Shown: positions 1 to 29,175, numbered from the stretch's first letter. The stretch: 64,000 bases of DNA from Megalobrama amblycephala (GCF_018812025.1 NC_063050.1:11518282-11582281), one strand, 5' to 3'. Notes: a model not told the origin generated them from the sequence alone. Numbers and translations are program-made.

Positions 1-27
1 ATATTTTAAATATTAAATTAGATCTAC

Positions 28-16684
<16,657 letters not shown>

Positions 16685-16740
16685 CCTGTCTGTCTGTGTG
16701 TCTCTTCCTGTGAGCGTCTGCGAACCTGCAGCAGCTCAGA

Positions 16741-16746
16741 TTTATA
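16741..16746 (-). promoter_or_regulatory. TATA box of C3 gene A
   Basis: TATAAA on the minus strand, 57 bases upstream of the start codon. It predicts transcription starting about 25-30 bases downstream and a 5' UTR of roughly 25-35 bases. A GA/CT dinucleotide run (16769-16790) lies about 25-45 bases further upstream. The TATA assignment rests on position and consensus only; no liver or acute-phase factor site could be assigned with confidence. Confidence 0.7.
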
Positions 16747-16849
16747 CCCGCCTCCGTGACCAAAACTGCTCTCTCTCTCTCTCTCTCTCTGACACCCCAT
16801 GGTGATTAGGCAACACATTTGGGAAGGGGAGGATCTTGGAAAGATTTTT

Positions 16850-17077
16850 TGCAGGACTTCCAAAATTACAAAAGAAGCTCCAATAATTGCACTTAAAAAA
16901 GATTTATTAGTAACATTTATAAAAAATTGTGTGCCTCAATATCATGCGCATGTCACCTACCATTATTTATTTTTTTAAACATGTTTACATGCATCCCCTG
17001 CAAACTCAAACCAATGAAACCATGTAGCCAGACTAATATGGTTGCAATTCATGAACCCTCTAAGTATAGACGACATG
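16850..17077. other. upstream flank of C3 gene A, nothing recognised
   Basis: Sequence upstream of the gene A promoter and before the first MITE. It contains no recognisable gene. Any distal promoter elements of C3 gene A would lie here. Confidence 0.5.
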
Positions 17078-17405
17078 GCAACACTTTACAGGAAGGTTTT
17101 TTACTTAACATTAGTTAACTGCATTAGTTAACATGAACTAATAATGAACTGCACTTATACAGCTTTTATGAATCTTTGTTAATGTTAATTTCAAAATTTA
17201 CTAATACATTATTAAAATCTTGTAAACATTAGTTAATGCACTGTGAACTAACATGAAAAAAACAACAATGAACAACTGTATTTTAATTAATTAACATTGA
17301 CGAAGATTAGTAAATACAGTAACAAATATATTGCTCATGGTAAGTTCATGTTAGTTAATACATTATCTAATGTCTAACTAAAGAACCTTATTGTAAAGTG
17401 TTACC
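17078..17405. mobile_element. MITE with GGCAACACTTTACA ends
   Basis: Left end GGCAACACTTTACA and right end TATTGTAAAGTGTTACC are inverted. The body is rich in TTAGTTAA words mirrored about the centre. GACAT borders both ends. The ends resemble those of the large foldback element at 39684-45287, so the two may belong to one superfamily. Confidence 0.7.
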
Positions 17406-18091
17406 GACATAATTGTCTCCCTTACAAAAGATACTTGGTAGACTAGATTCCAAATGTCTCAAATAAAAATTAGGCAAAGTGTCAGCTATGACATTATGTG
17501 TTCATGAATCTGAAAATGCACTCATGGAACTACTGTGAAAAAAAGCCTGTGCTCTTTCCTTTCTGCATAGAAAGCTGTAGAAACAGAGCTGTGGTCAAAC
17601 TGTTGTGGAGCTGAATGAAGTTTTGTGCATCAGAGAGTTTGAAGATTTCTCAGCAGTGCATTTCAGATTTCCCGTAAATCATTGTGCTTGTTGTGTAAAT
17701 ACAACCTTTGGTAAACTGGCAGCTGCTCTATTGATCTTTCGTGGTCAAGAGAACTATTGAACTGTTTACTTTCATGCAAATGTGCCAAAGATGTAAGATG
17801 CACTGGAATGAGGTTTGTTGATGAATATGTTTTGCTCAACATTTAACTTTTGTAACACTGGCAGGAACAAAAGAGATGGCAGGGGTAGAACTGATATGCA
17901 GGGTTTATTATAACAAACAAACAACACATGAAGAACTAAGGAACACAAAGAGCTAGGGAAGATACGGATCAAAAGAATGCAGTCCATCTAAATGTAACAA
18001 CAAACAATGACTGAAGAACACAAGGGCTATTTATACACAAGATAACAAGGGACAGGTGAAGGTGATTAGTTGCTATGGCAACAAACAAGAT
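17406..18091. other. intergenic, no gene seen
   Basis: AT-rich sequence between repeats. 17860-18080 resembles the U3/R part of an LTR read on the minus strand (Pu-rich, with CTATTTATACACAAG), but no paired LTR is visible. No coding signal was recognised. Confidence 0.35.
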
Positions 18092-18333
18092 TAAAGGGAT
18101 AGTTCACCCAAAAAATGAAAATTTGATGTTTATCTGAATGCACTCTGACGCCGGAAGTGATCTCTCGCACTCACTGATGTATACGCGTGAGAGATCACTT
18201 CCGGCATCAGAGCGCGTTTTCAGACGTCACACACAGCAGTGGGACATAGTGGTGTATTAGAGGTTAAAAAATTATATAAATACTTTTCGTTTTCTCACAC
18301 AAACCAATCGTTTCATGTCTTAGGACATCAATG

Positions 18334-19360
18334 TGTAAGGAACCCCCATCGGCCCAAAAACGGAATCCGATGGCCGAAGGTTAACGCATGTATGCCTTTT
18401 CAGCGCCTCTGTGAAGTTCACTTAATTTCACTCGTTTAATCTGACTCCAATTTCAAATGATTCTTATTCTTAGGTTGTGTTTCCAATTAGAAATGAATCA
18501 TTTGTTATGTATTAATTTAGATATTTGATTATTATGGGTATCTCATATTTGCAATTATTCTTTCATTACGGACCCATATCACTTAGAAAAGTCACTTCGG
18601 CCGTTATGTTCTTTTCACGATCACAAACTCACCAGTTCTGATCTTAGTCAGAGGGTGCAGAGTTTACTAATGCATTTGAGTCGAACCGCCACATGCTTGT
18701 TCAAGTTTTCCTAAGCCAGTTGATAGACAAAAATCAAAAGGTCCCATGATGTGCCCACATGCTCCTTTCATTGAGCCTTTAGTTTTAATCTATCCTGACG
18801 CAGATTTGCGGAAATATGGACTCCAATAATCTACTGGTCATAATGATTTCAGAAGAATCCAGAGTAAATCAAATATAACATTTTATTTGTTAAGTAAAAA
18901 TGTCAATTTCATAGTTGCACAATTAGAAGCCAATTCAGAAATAATGAATGCATAACATCAATTGAAATGCATATACACACACAGTGATGGATTAGTGTTT
19001 GAAGACACTTGCCCATCACTGTATGGGGGTCTCTGGCTACAGAAAATCCCCCCTGACTGCTTTCCAATTTACCTTTTATACCAGGACAAGAACAAAAGGG
19101 TTATAAATATTTACTACACCAACACCTGTTTTGGGGAAAGAGGAGTGGATTTTCACAAAAGGCACCACCCAAAAAGAGGACAGAATTTTCCTTAGTTTTC
19201 AATCTTCTTCATAATACCAGTGACTGCTGTGAAATTGAGACCATTTTACCAATCGCACTGAGACATTTAAAATGATACCAAACATGAAAGGGAAAAACAA
19301 TAGATACACATGTTACATTATATGTCTTGAAGAATTTTCAGTGAGTCAGGGGGGAAGGGA

Positions 19361-19408
<48 letters not shown>

Positions 19409-19557
19409 TGGGGGAGGCGTTGTCCTTTTGGGGTTAGGGCAAGGCGTTGTCCTTTGCTACTTCTTTGAGATCTTTCAGATAAGTTGTATTATTTTATTGC
19501 AGGATGCTTGATCTCTGTTTTTGTCTAGCAGGAAAATCAAGTCTTGCAGACCACCCC
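18334..19557. repeat. dispersed duplicate, copy 1 (copy 2 at 29118-29850)
   Basis: 18334-18760 and 19290-19550 recur in the same order and orientation at 29118-29580 and 29595-29850 (for example ATCGGCCC...GGAATCCGA, GACCCATATCACTTAG, AGTTGATAGACAAAAATC, GGCATTGTC/GGCGTTGTC). Copy 2 lacks about 500 bases that copy 1 has in the middle. Such direct repeats in an element of this size could be LTR-like ends or a segmental copy. A (GT)n run at 19363-19406 is part of the block. Confidence 0.6.
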
Positions 19558-19559
19558 TG

Positions 19560-20535
19560 GCCCCTCGGGGCAAATTCAATCAATGGAATTTGAATGATCA
19601 GAAATTCTATGAATTGATGTGTGACTAAAGCCATGCACATGTCCTGCATATTACAGTGCTTCCATAACACCTCAAAATTGACACAATTAAAAAAGAAAAG
19701 AAATTATGGCAATAATTTCCCTTGTCCTATAAGTATGAAGGTGAATGATGTATGTTAGATTTGCATTATGTGAATAATTTTCGTCTGGATAGTCTTATGA
19801 TCTATGCCAGGTAGAGATGTTGTGAGTTTGTAGTGTGTGTGTTCTGTATGTTTGTGTAGAAGATGGGTGGTGTCTATCCTACCATAATTTGTGTTACATA
19901 GTTTAGTTCCAGTTCTACACTGGGAGGCCACGTATCTATTCGTGTTATGAGGTGTGGATGGCCTCTTGAAGCTTCTACACTCCCATCTTCTGCAAGTAAA
20001 GTTGTGTATCATAGCTCAATACGGGCGGGACTAGACACCCTTGTGGAATCTGGCCCTTAAAATGGCAGCTGTCAGTCCTGAAAGAGAAACAGACACACAG
20101 AAAAAAACAGTTGACCTTGAACCTTTAAACAAATTGTGTTAAGACAGATGGTGCCATCTTAGTTTTTCTTAAATGGTCTTATCCAGACAGTTGTTGCAAA
20201 TGGCTTTCATCTGTTAAGATTGTATGCCATTAGAAGAAAATTTGTTTTGGATTACAGAGACATAGATCATTATTATGATTATGCTTCTGCAAAGAAAAAG
20301 GCCAGATAAAACTGAATGTTATAGGTCAGATCTGACTGCTGGTGTTTAAGCATGGTCAGAGAATCTTGCACCTTGAGTTGCTATTGCAGCTGTGTTTACA
20401 CATTCTGTTGTGTTGTGAGCATAATGACACCCGGGTCTCCTGGGGGAAATCTCACAATAGCTAGATCTGTGATTATGGCACCAGATCATCTTTTGTGGTG
20501 TTGTGCTGTTTGTTTAGCAATTGGTATTTATGGTG
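19560..20535. other. intergenic, no identifiable gene
   Basis: No domain could be recognised. An 85-codon minus-strand frame at 19755-20012 has no recognisable motif. The sequence lies between duplicated blocks and may be internal sequence of an old retroelement. Confidence 0.3.
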
Positions 20536-20544
20536 TCATTCAAA

Positions 20545-20790
20545 TACTTGATCATTTGGACCTCTGTCATCTGTAAAAACAGAAGAGTTTCTGCCTGATA
20601 TTAACATTTTCCTCACAACTTTTATTACATGTCCAGTAAAATAACTTCCCTGATCAGATCCCATATGATCTAGCACTTCCAGAGAGGAGTTTGCTAACAC
20701 TTGTCCATTTTGTTTGTGCTTTTGTTGCAAAGGAAAATCAAAACTTGTACCTCCCCTTGTCACTGGGTTACAGATCAATAGAATCAATTT
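20545..20790 (-). pseudogene. retroviral-type integrase remnant
   Basis: The minus-strand frame contains SDQGSYFTGHVIK, which fits the second catalytic Asp region of retroviral and Ty3-type integrases (D-x-G-x-x-F). About 80 codons are open, and neither the first Asp nor the terminal Glu region could be placed. It is a broken fragment of an LTR retroelement or endogenous retrovirus, with no evidence of function. Confidence 0.45.
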
Positions 20791-20950
20791 TTAATTCCTG
20801 TTTTGATCTTGAATGGATTTAGGATCAGGTTTGTTGTTTTAGTTGATAAATACTGGGCATTGTAATTTTTCTCATTAAAGATCCTTGCACAGATAGAAGA
20901 TAAAGAAGTTCTTTAACAATTTATTTAATGCAATTGTGAAGCACATTGTT

Positions 20951-22777
20951 ACGGAGCCCCTAAAGGGACCTTTGCAAAAATAAAAAAATGACGGAGTTTC
21001 GCGTGCTCACGAGATACTTTCGCGTGCGCACGAGAAATGTATTGCGTGCGCACGAGAAACTTATGTTGTGCGCACGCGTTACAATTTCCGGTTTGTGTAT
21101 ACTATAACCTACTTCATTTGTGCGTCACTGCCTATGAAGAATGCCAGAGTATGGATGCACATAAACTAATAAAGATCATGAAAATTAAAGAGAAAATGAG
21201 AGTGGATGCACATAAACTAATACAGCTGTATTTGCTCAAAATCTGGCTTTCTTAGACCAGATCGTCTAGGATGAATCCAGCTAATTATTCGTTTTAATTA
21301 AACACGTGCCTTCCTTATATCTAAAGTGCTTTATGTCAATGGCTCTGCTCGCAATAAGCGCTGTTTGAATTGAATGGAGAAAATAAGCATGTCTCTGCCA
21401 CCTGTAAGGATGCGTTAAATCCGACAAAGTGGTTTAATAAAGGGCCGTTTGATCTTGTGAAATATGAAATTTTAGTACGCCTACATTTTACAGTTCCAGT
21501 ACTTTTACATGGGAAAATATAAATATGGCCTACTGCCCTAACGAAATACAAAGTTTCATCATTTTTACTGTACCAATGTTTTTTTCATGAACCATTAAAC
21601 GTGGCATTATGACAGTGCACACTGAGCCCATTTCCCAGCGCGATTCTTGGATGCCACAAATGGACATAAGTCCTTGAAAAATGACGCACTTCCCTAACGA
21701 AAGCCACATTTTGAGCACTTTTTACTGTATCAGCCTTATTTATTTATTTTTTTAACTTGGCAAAAAGAACAATGCACACAACTATTCATATCATGGCCGT
21801 CACAGAGAATGCTTTAAAGCAGACAGACTTAAGGCCGTGATATAAACTGCCCTACGAAAGCCACATTTCAGCAAATAGATCGTTATTAATTTATGCACAT
21901 CCATACTCGCATTTTCTGCATAATTTGAGCAAATATATCTTTATTAATTCATACTCGCATTTTCTTTATCATTTTGAGCAAATAGATCTTTATTAATTCA
22001 TCCATACTCGCATTTTCTTTATAATTTTGAGCAAATAGATCTTTATTAGTGTATGCATATCCATACTCGCATTTTCTGCATATTTTTGAGCAAATAGATC
22101 GTTAATAATTCATGTGCGTCCATACCATCTTCTTCTTTATAATTTTGAGCAAATAGATCTTTATTAATTCATCCATACTCGCATTTTCTTTATCCGTAGG
22201 ATTCATCCTAGACGATCTGGTCTAAGAAAGCCAGATTTTGAGCAAATACAGCTGTATTAGTTCATGTGCATCCACTCTCATTTTCTCTTTAATTTTCATG
22301 ATCTTTATTAGTTTATGTGCATCCATACTCTGGCATTCTTCATAGGCAGTGACGCACAAATGAAGTAGGTTATAGTATACACAAACCGGAAATTGTAACG
22401 CGTGCGCACGACATAAGTTTCTCGTGCGCACGCGAAAGTTTCTCGTGAGCACGCGAAAGTATCTCGTGCGCACGCGAAAGTATCTCGTGCGCACGCGAAA
22501 GTATCTCGTGCGCACGCGAAAGTTTCTCGTGAGCACGCGAAAGTATCTCGTGCGCACGCGAAAGTATCTCGTGCGCACGCGAAAGTATCTCGTGAGCACG
22601 CGAAAGTATCTCGTGCGCACGCGAAAGTATCTCGTGCGCACGCGAAAGTTTCTCGTGAGCACGCGAAAGTATCTCGTGCGCACGCGAAAGTATCTCGTGA
22701 GCACGCGAAAGTATCTCGTGAGCACGCGAAACTCCGTCATTTTTTTATTTTTGCAAAGGTCCCTTTAGGGGCTCCGT
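20951..22777. mobile_element. foldback element with expanded CGTGCGCACG array
   Basis: It starts ACGGAGCCCCTAAAGGGACC and ends with the exact reverse complement. The inverted arms continue to about 21275 on the left and back to 22197 on the right, including a mirrored GACGATCTGGTCTAAGAAAG. The right arm holds about 15 tandem copies of a 21-bp unit (22418-22731), the left arm only three or four. The centre (21840-22195) has a second tandem repeat of about 55-60 bp built on TTTGAGCAAATAGATC. No transposase is present. Confidence 0.8.
22418..22731. repeat. 21-bp CpG-rich tandem array
   Basis: About 15 copies of TCTCGTGCGCACGCGAAAGTA, alternating with a variant having GAGCAC for GCGCAC. Each unit contains the palindrome CGTGCGCACG. 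The 114- and 172-codon frames across it are products of the period (a multiple of three) and are not genes. Confidence 0.9.
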
Positions 22778-22779
22778 AG

Positions 22780-24530
22780 TAGCCTTATGGCAATTCTGTG
22801 CTCCTGTATATGGTGTAACTGCAGCTATACGGAAGATAACTGAGTGTTCCACTTAGGAGACAAAAAATTCAACATAGACACACATACAACTTGAAATTGT
22901 TGTACAATTTCAGTACTACAGTTATTCCAACTTACACAAGACACATGGTCTAGAATGCATAGCATCTACAACCTTAAACCTAAGTGTGTCACGCATCACT
23001 TACAGTAAAGCAGTCATGTGTTTTAAAGAATAAACTCAGCAAGTCTAGGTGCACATGTAGTAGCACAAACAACTAGAATGTGTGTTCTGTGCGCACAACG
23101 TGTCTAACACAATTACAACTTTGAATCCTTCCATTGATTCCTCATAATTCTTTCAGCACTAATAGTGCTCCCAACATCTGTCTTCATTCTGGTTCCATCT
23201 TACTACATTCTAATTCCTTCTGCTTCTCTCCCAAAGTTCTTTCTTCTTCCACACCATTGCTTGAATCATCATGAGATTAAAGGCCATCCCTGGCTATCAT
23301 AATATAATATATATCATGATGTGATCATAATATAAATTATATTATATTAAAACAGTATACATTAAAACAAATTTTATTTGCTGGTATCAAGAGGGTCTTG
23401 GCTCAATAATTTGTCAAGAGTGACTCACTGATCTTTTTAGAAGGCATATGGCTCTGCAGCTACAGCTGTGATGGCATTGCATTGTTCACAGCAACAAGAC
23501 AAACTGGAAACAGTTATAGACTTTGATGCTGTGAATATTGGGTCAAATCATTTGTACAATACAATATAGAATTGGACACAATTTTCTTATTTTTGGGCTA
23601 AGATGTTATCAATTACACTCCTCTGAGAATCTATTTGGATATGAAAAAAAAAAAGGTTGGACAAACAGGTCTGATTGAGAGTACAAAGATTAATTTTTGG
23701 TCTGTTTGTTTTTTCAGTCTCTTTTGAGACACTGAACAACATACAAGAGTGCAGTATTTTTTAAAATTCTGAACTAAGACCAAGGTAAAAGATATTTTTT
23801 TATAAGACTGAGCCTTAACCCGTACTGTTTACACCATTTATGCATCAGTCGTAAACCTTCTTAGCACCTCTTGAACAATTTCAATAGTATAGTGATGCTT
23901 ATTCTATGGCTAAATTTCTTTTATGAAACAAAAACAAGCTGAGCATGTCCTCTGAATGTCTCTCAGTGACATCATAATTATCATTATATACATCAGTTTT
24001 AACATTTAGTGTATTTTCACAATTGCAGTCTCTAGGACTTCTGCATAGCAGCAGTTCTCCAGGACTGAGACAGAATTATACCCAAATCTTTTCTTTTGAA
24101 ATTTTTTAGTTTCACTACTCTGTTTTGTCCAGCTTTACATTTCACACACAAAGGATTCCAGTGAGAGATTTTTCTCCCTTGTTATCTCTTTTGGTTTATC
24201 TAATCACAAGATTTTTTCACAACGTGACCATTTGCTTATTTTTCAATGTTGCAACGTTGTTGCAGCAAAACAAATAAACATGTAGCTGAGCATTCTTTAC
24301 CTCAGAATTTAGGTTTTAATTTACAGCCCTCTGTTGAATACCAGAAAAAAATTTGGATGATGTTATTCCAATTTAAAGTTAATCTCTTGTTGCGTGGGCA
24401 AACAAGGAGATCTTTAAAGTTTAAAGCAAGGGATATCATTTCTCACCTACGCTGCCGCTATCATGTCCCTGATAAAATGTGGTTGTCTAATTCACTAGCC
24501 CCACCGGATCTCAATCACCGGTTTTAAATC
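22780..24530. other. intergenic, unidentified open frame at the right
   Basis: No recognised gene. An AT palindrome lies at 23290-23350. A 93-codon plus-strand frame (24246-24527) has non-repetitive, basic sequence (LLLRGQTRRSLKFKARDIIS) and stops just before a CACTG-ended insertion. It may be retroelement-derived, but I do not recognise the family. Confidence 0.3.
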
Positions 24531-24719
24531 TGCACTGTAACAAATTTCTGTAGTTTTCACAGCATTATTACTGTAAAATGAACAAATCCTTACTGTAGAA
24601 CCTGTATACAGCATGTTGCTGTAAATCTGCAAAGCATCATGGTTACATTTTAATGGTGGGTAAATTCTACAGTAAATTTATTTTTTGCTGTGAATCAAAA
24701 TAAAGAAATTTTGAGCAGG

Positions 24720-27700
24720 ACTTTTTTCAGCAGCAGAAACTGAGGAGACTCCACAATTTCTTTAGGATTTGACTTCAACAAGGTAACTTTGCTCATATTT
24801 TGCAATGTTAGGTTAATTTACCGAGGCGTCCTCATGTAAATTCACTTGTGTTTAGGAGTGCGCCAGGAGAGAGATGCAGAGAGCGGCACTAGTAAGCCAT
24901 ATCATTACAAACATAGCTGTTTGCTCATGTAAATTTTATAGATTTTTTTTTTTTTATCTGTCAATATTTGATGATGTCATCAGTTTGGTGGAGTAACATT
25001 GCTGGATAAAAGTAAACTGGAACTCTATGCACATGCATGTGTGTTAGCAAAGTGCGCTAGCTGTTTCCTCTTGTTTTTCTAGCTATGGCATGATGAATCA
25101 AATAACGAAGCGGGCAGAAGTAAAATGCAGCAACAGGTAAGGATTTTAAACAGCACAACATTTTTCAAAGGATCATGTTTTTCTGAGCTTCTCTGCCAGG
25201 AAAAATACAGCAGCTACATAGAATAGATGCTAGCTTTTTAAAGTGAATTCCTGCCTTGTGGAAGCATAATATGCCATTGTATTGTCATTGTGTTTGTATT
25301 TAATCATCACAGGACCCTTCATTTACTGTTTAACCCCTTTCTTTCAGGCTGCATCAAAGAAACCACGACAGTCATTTCAGGTAAGTAATAACTATGCATC
25401 CAATATGTCGAGTTGTGCTTTACAGATAAGAGAAATGAGCATTATAATATATGGTGACTGGTTCAATGTGTTTTGTTTGGGAACTTGATCAATATGACAC
25501 TTCATTGATACAAAATGGATATGACAAACGTACATCCTTGTGTTGTGGCCATTCGATGTGTTGTCATGACCTCAAGTTCATATGTTCTCAAGGCAACAAG
25601 TTTAGTGTAAAAATCTACATGACCATATAGTCACATGCTTTTCATTTGTTTCTATAGTAACTGTCTTTAGTTCATTTGGTTTCAGCTGTGTTTGATTAAT
25701 TAGTCTCATTTGTATTAACTAATTAAGTTGTGCCTTGTCTCCATTCTCTGTTTGGTGTTACGATTATGTTAAGGTGTGTCACTCTGCCTGTTTAGTGGAT
25801 TGTGTTGTCTTTGGGGGATTTATTACACTTGGTATTGGATTTGTATTCAATGTTGCAATAGTCTTTTTCTGTCTGCCGGCACACACACCCATTGTGTGAC
25901 AATAATATAGTATAAATGTTACAATGCGTAGTTAGGAAAGTCACAAAGATGAGGAAACATTCAAGGACACTTTAATGATGACTGCTTAGAAAACAGGAAT
26001 AAAAAGAAATGCTAGCTGTCACAAGAACTGATGAAGACTAATGCCGAGTTCAGACTGCACGATTTTAGCCGTGATTTTGGCTCGCCGACAGGTTTTGAGA
26101 AATCGCTGACAAATGGCCGAAATCACAGGCAAATTGGTGCTCGTTCACGCGAGTGACAATCATGCAGTGTGAATGAGCAAAGACGCGATCTGAGAGAATC
26201 GCTGACGAGTCGCAGACGCCCGTGAGATATTTGGCATGCTAAATATCTGGACCTGTCGGCGATTCAAAATCCTGCAGTGTGAAAAGTGTTCTGACTGAAA
26301 ACTACATCGGCGATGACCGACAGCCAATGAGAGAGCAAGATACAGAGCAGCGGGGAGTTCGGGGAGGAGTTATAGACCACAACATCAGCAAGCATGGCTT
26401 CATTCACATAAACATTACAATTCTACCAAACGGAAACAAAACACAAAAATTTGCTTGACCATCGGCAACAGCAGCACATTGAAAAGTTATGAATTTACCT
26501 CCAACTCTCGTTGCAGAACACACAATCCACAGTCTCCCCAACCATTTCCTCCTCCATATTTTTCTTTTCTTTTTCTTATATTCGCTGCAAATCAGCGCAC
26601 AGGCAACTCGTATTGCAAGCTTCTTGCGGGCTACCGTTTTTAATAATAATAATAACTCTGGTCTTGCACGCGTGACATCGCGTTGTTTCCTTGACACATC
26701 TCGCGTGTGTTTGGTTGTGAAACGTAGTTTGCGTGCCAGACAGAGTTGTCAGCGATTCTTCCTTTTGTAAAGTCATGCAGTGTGAAACCTTCTGTCGCCG
26801 ATCCATCGTGCAGTTTGAACACAGCAGCGACTGAATGCTGGCCAAGATAGTCATGCAATGTGAAAAGAACAGTGACCCGACTACTTTGAAAATCGTGCAG
26901 TCTGAACTCGGCTTAAGGGAAAATTAAGGGCTTATAAGCATGAACAAACAAAGGGACCTAATAAGATAATTAATGAGACAACAGGTGAACAGAATGATTA
27001 ATCAAACAGACTGAGAAACTAGGTACAACAGGGAAGAACCCAAAACAACGAAGATACCATACATGTTAATATAATACAATATAATGTAGCCATTATGCCA
27101 TAATTGAAAATAAAAAGTGTTTAAATTTATAGTAAATTTATTAATGTTACAGTTTGGTTTTAGTATATGCACGAAGAGGAAGATAATGGGTAGAACAGTC
27201 TTTAATAAATCCACAGGCAAGTAAAGCCACAAACTAGAAAACACAAGACACAACCATACATAGAACCATACCGGACAAGAATGAACTGAAAACACAAGAC
27301 TTAAATACACAGACAAATGAGGTGGGTACTGTAACACAGCTGACAGTGATGATGAAAGTGATCAGTAAATATGGTGACAAACTAGTGGCGGGAAATGGTG
27401 CAAAACAGAAATCCAAACAGGGTGAAATGGTGACAATTAATAATCTCCTTTTATGACTATCCCATGTTGCTAAAGTCATACAGGTTTGTTTATGCATTAA
27501 GATGATGTTTCCTCAACACAGGACATGGCCATGAAATTTTGGGATCATCAGCTCAGCTCCCTAACTTGTGAATCAGTATATGGTGTACATGAATCCGGGC
27601 ACTTGTAAGAACAGAAAAAGACATTGGCTCACACATTGGGACTCAGATGTCTCTAGTTCTGGCGACAACACAATGTCATTATTTTATAACTTCAACTTCT

Positions 27701-28467
27701 GGTATTCATGAACAGCAGCATTTTCTTGTTGCGTATACGTGCATCAATTCAGGGATAAAAATGTCAGTTCGATTATGTTTATTACCTGTCTAGTGATTAT
27801 GTGTCGTTATGTTTAGTGAGTTGGCTCATGTGATCGAAGTTTCATGCTTCAGAACTTCTGTTAAGGGAGCATAGTGAGCATTGTTGCTCCCTGATTTTCA
27901 TGGTGCATTGTGGGACTTTTTAGGAAGTGAATATTTCAGTGCACTGGAAAGATTCTGTGACTGAGACAGCCCTTAAAATGGCTGATCAGTGCTGACTACT
28001 GAACTCGGGAGCTGATTGAGGCCCACTCATTATCATGTCCACACTAGTTAATATGGTCAACATAGTAATATTAATGTTGACTGGATTGTTTAATTTAGCC
28101 AGACCAACTTGTATACATTGTCATCAAGCCTTCATCATCAGTCTTGCCTTTAGTCGTCTACATTAATTACTAATTTCTTCCACTGCAGGAAACGACTCCA
28201 GCCCAGAAGGAAGTTTCCCATTCAGGAATAAAGTCGGTATTAAGGATTTTGAAGCTTAAAATTCTACAGTTTTTGAATTATATTTACTTTCTGTTTTATT
28301 TATTACCAATTGTATCTGGACATTTTAATTCAACTTCAAAAAGATGATGGATTTGTATGTTTAGGAGTGCTGTATACCAAATAATAAAAATGTATAGCCT
28401 ATAAATGTGTATATAATGTAAAATATTTTATGCCTATGTATTTTCACATTTAAAATGTTTAAAATAA
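24720..28467 (+). CDS. putative small spliced gene, 87 codons in 4 coding exons
   Basis: Four blocks with consensus splice sites join in one frame: 24856-24891 (ATG at 24874), 25083-25136, 25348-25380 and 28189-28347 (TGA). A possible 5' noncoding exon ends at 24782 (GTAACT). Every internal junction is phase 0 with AG and GTAAG-type signals. An AATAAA follows at 28462-28467. The product begins MQRAALLWHDESNNEAGRS, is polar and Gln/Lys-rich, and ends with a hydrophobic stretch. I recognise no family. It may be a transposon-carried or captured gene; it could also be chance, since the exons are short. Confidence 0.35.
25562..25902 (+). mobile_element. possible solo LTR
   Basis: TGTCATGACC at the left and TGTGTGACA at the right give TG...CA ends about 340 bp apart. 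The body is T-rich, has the LTR-like words CTGTTTGGTGTTACG and ATTCAATGTTGCAATAG, and resembles the style of the LTRs at 9868 and 13041. No clear target duplication was found. Confidence 0.35.
26040..26916. mobile_element. Harbinger-like element with transposase remnant
   Basis: Left end ATGCCGAGTTCAGACTGCAC and right end GTGCAGTCTGAACTCGGCTT are inverted over more than 25 bases. TAA/TTA at the borders fits Harbinger insertion. On the minus strand (26404-26697) ACALICSEYKKKKRKIWRRK resembles the basic tryptophan-containing N-terminal segment of Harbinger transposases. The rest of the transposase is absent. Confidence 0.6.
26920..28180. other. interspersed sequence, no gene
   Basis: 27150-27500 is LTR-like on the minus strand (CTAATGAGACAACAGG-type and CAAACTAGAAAACACAAG words). 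Apart from the exon proposed at 28189 there is no coding signal I can support. Confidence 0.3.
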
Positions 28468-28893
28468 ATGTCATTTTGTGACAAAAATCATGTCTTCATT
28501 TTATAGTACGCAATAAAAACAGTTTACAGTAATCTTATATTTGCTGTGATAAAAAATACAGCAGTAATAATAAAATACTGTGAAATGTACAGTAACTTGC
28601 TGGCAGCAATTAGCAAGTAAGTTGCTGTGTTCTATTCGACAGTATGCATACTGTGGATGTAATCACAGTAACTATTTTGTTACTTTTTTATTATTATACA
28701 GTAATTTTACTGTAAAAAGAAACACAGTAAAAAAAGTTACTGTGATTTGATTTACAGTTATTATTTTGTTACTGTGTTTATTATTACAGTAAAATTACAG
28801 TTACTGTGATTACATTTACAGTAAGCATACTGTGAAATAGAACACAGCAACTTACTTGCTAATTGCTGCCAGCAAGTTACTGGTCATTTTACA

Positions 28894-29175
28894 GTGTTCT
28901 TCTTACAGTGTGGGTATGCCGACCCATTCTACAAATGTGTCTATATAGGATGCAGCTATCTTTCCCTTAACACTTCTAAAAGGCAAATAAGAATGGACTT
29001 ACCACAACAGCTGAAGGAGAATATGATCAAGCCTCTTACTTGTTGCAAATCCCAATTTTCCACTGAAAAGACACTCGCCAACAGGATATGGGAGATCATG
29101 GAGGGTATGTCACCAATTTGTAAGGAACCCCCCATCGGCCCGAAAATGGAATCCGACGGCCTGGGCGAAGGTTAA
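28894..29175 (+). other. unidentified open frame
   Basis: A 93-codon frame with cysteine-containing, non-repetitive sequence (YADPFYKCVYIGCSY). It begins inside the right end of the CACTG element and runs into the duplicated block at 29118. It may be the downstream part of the sequence interrupted at 24527. The family is not recognised. Confidence 0.25.

Larger units (their letters stand above)
24533..28910. mobile_element. CACTG...CAGTG element (EnSpm/CACTA-like ends)
   Basis: The left end is CACTGTAACAAATTTC and the right end TTCTTCTTACAGTG, both followed inward by ACTGTAAAATGAA/CATTTTACAGTG-type words. Such ends are common in fish EnSpm-like non-autonomous elements. The right 330 bp (28576-28900) is a strong palindrome built on CTGTGATTACATTTACAGTA. 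The interior includes a Harbinger-like insertion, a possible solo LTR and a putative small spliced gene. The two ends could instead belong to separate MITEs. Confidence 0.45.

Noticed and set aside
22222..22768. 172- and 114-codon frames across the CGTGCGCACG array
   Set aside because: The 21-bp period keeps frames open. The products are repeats of FRVRTRY or KYLVRTR.
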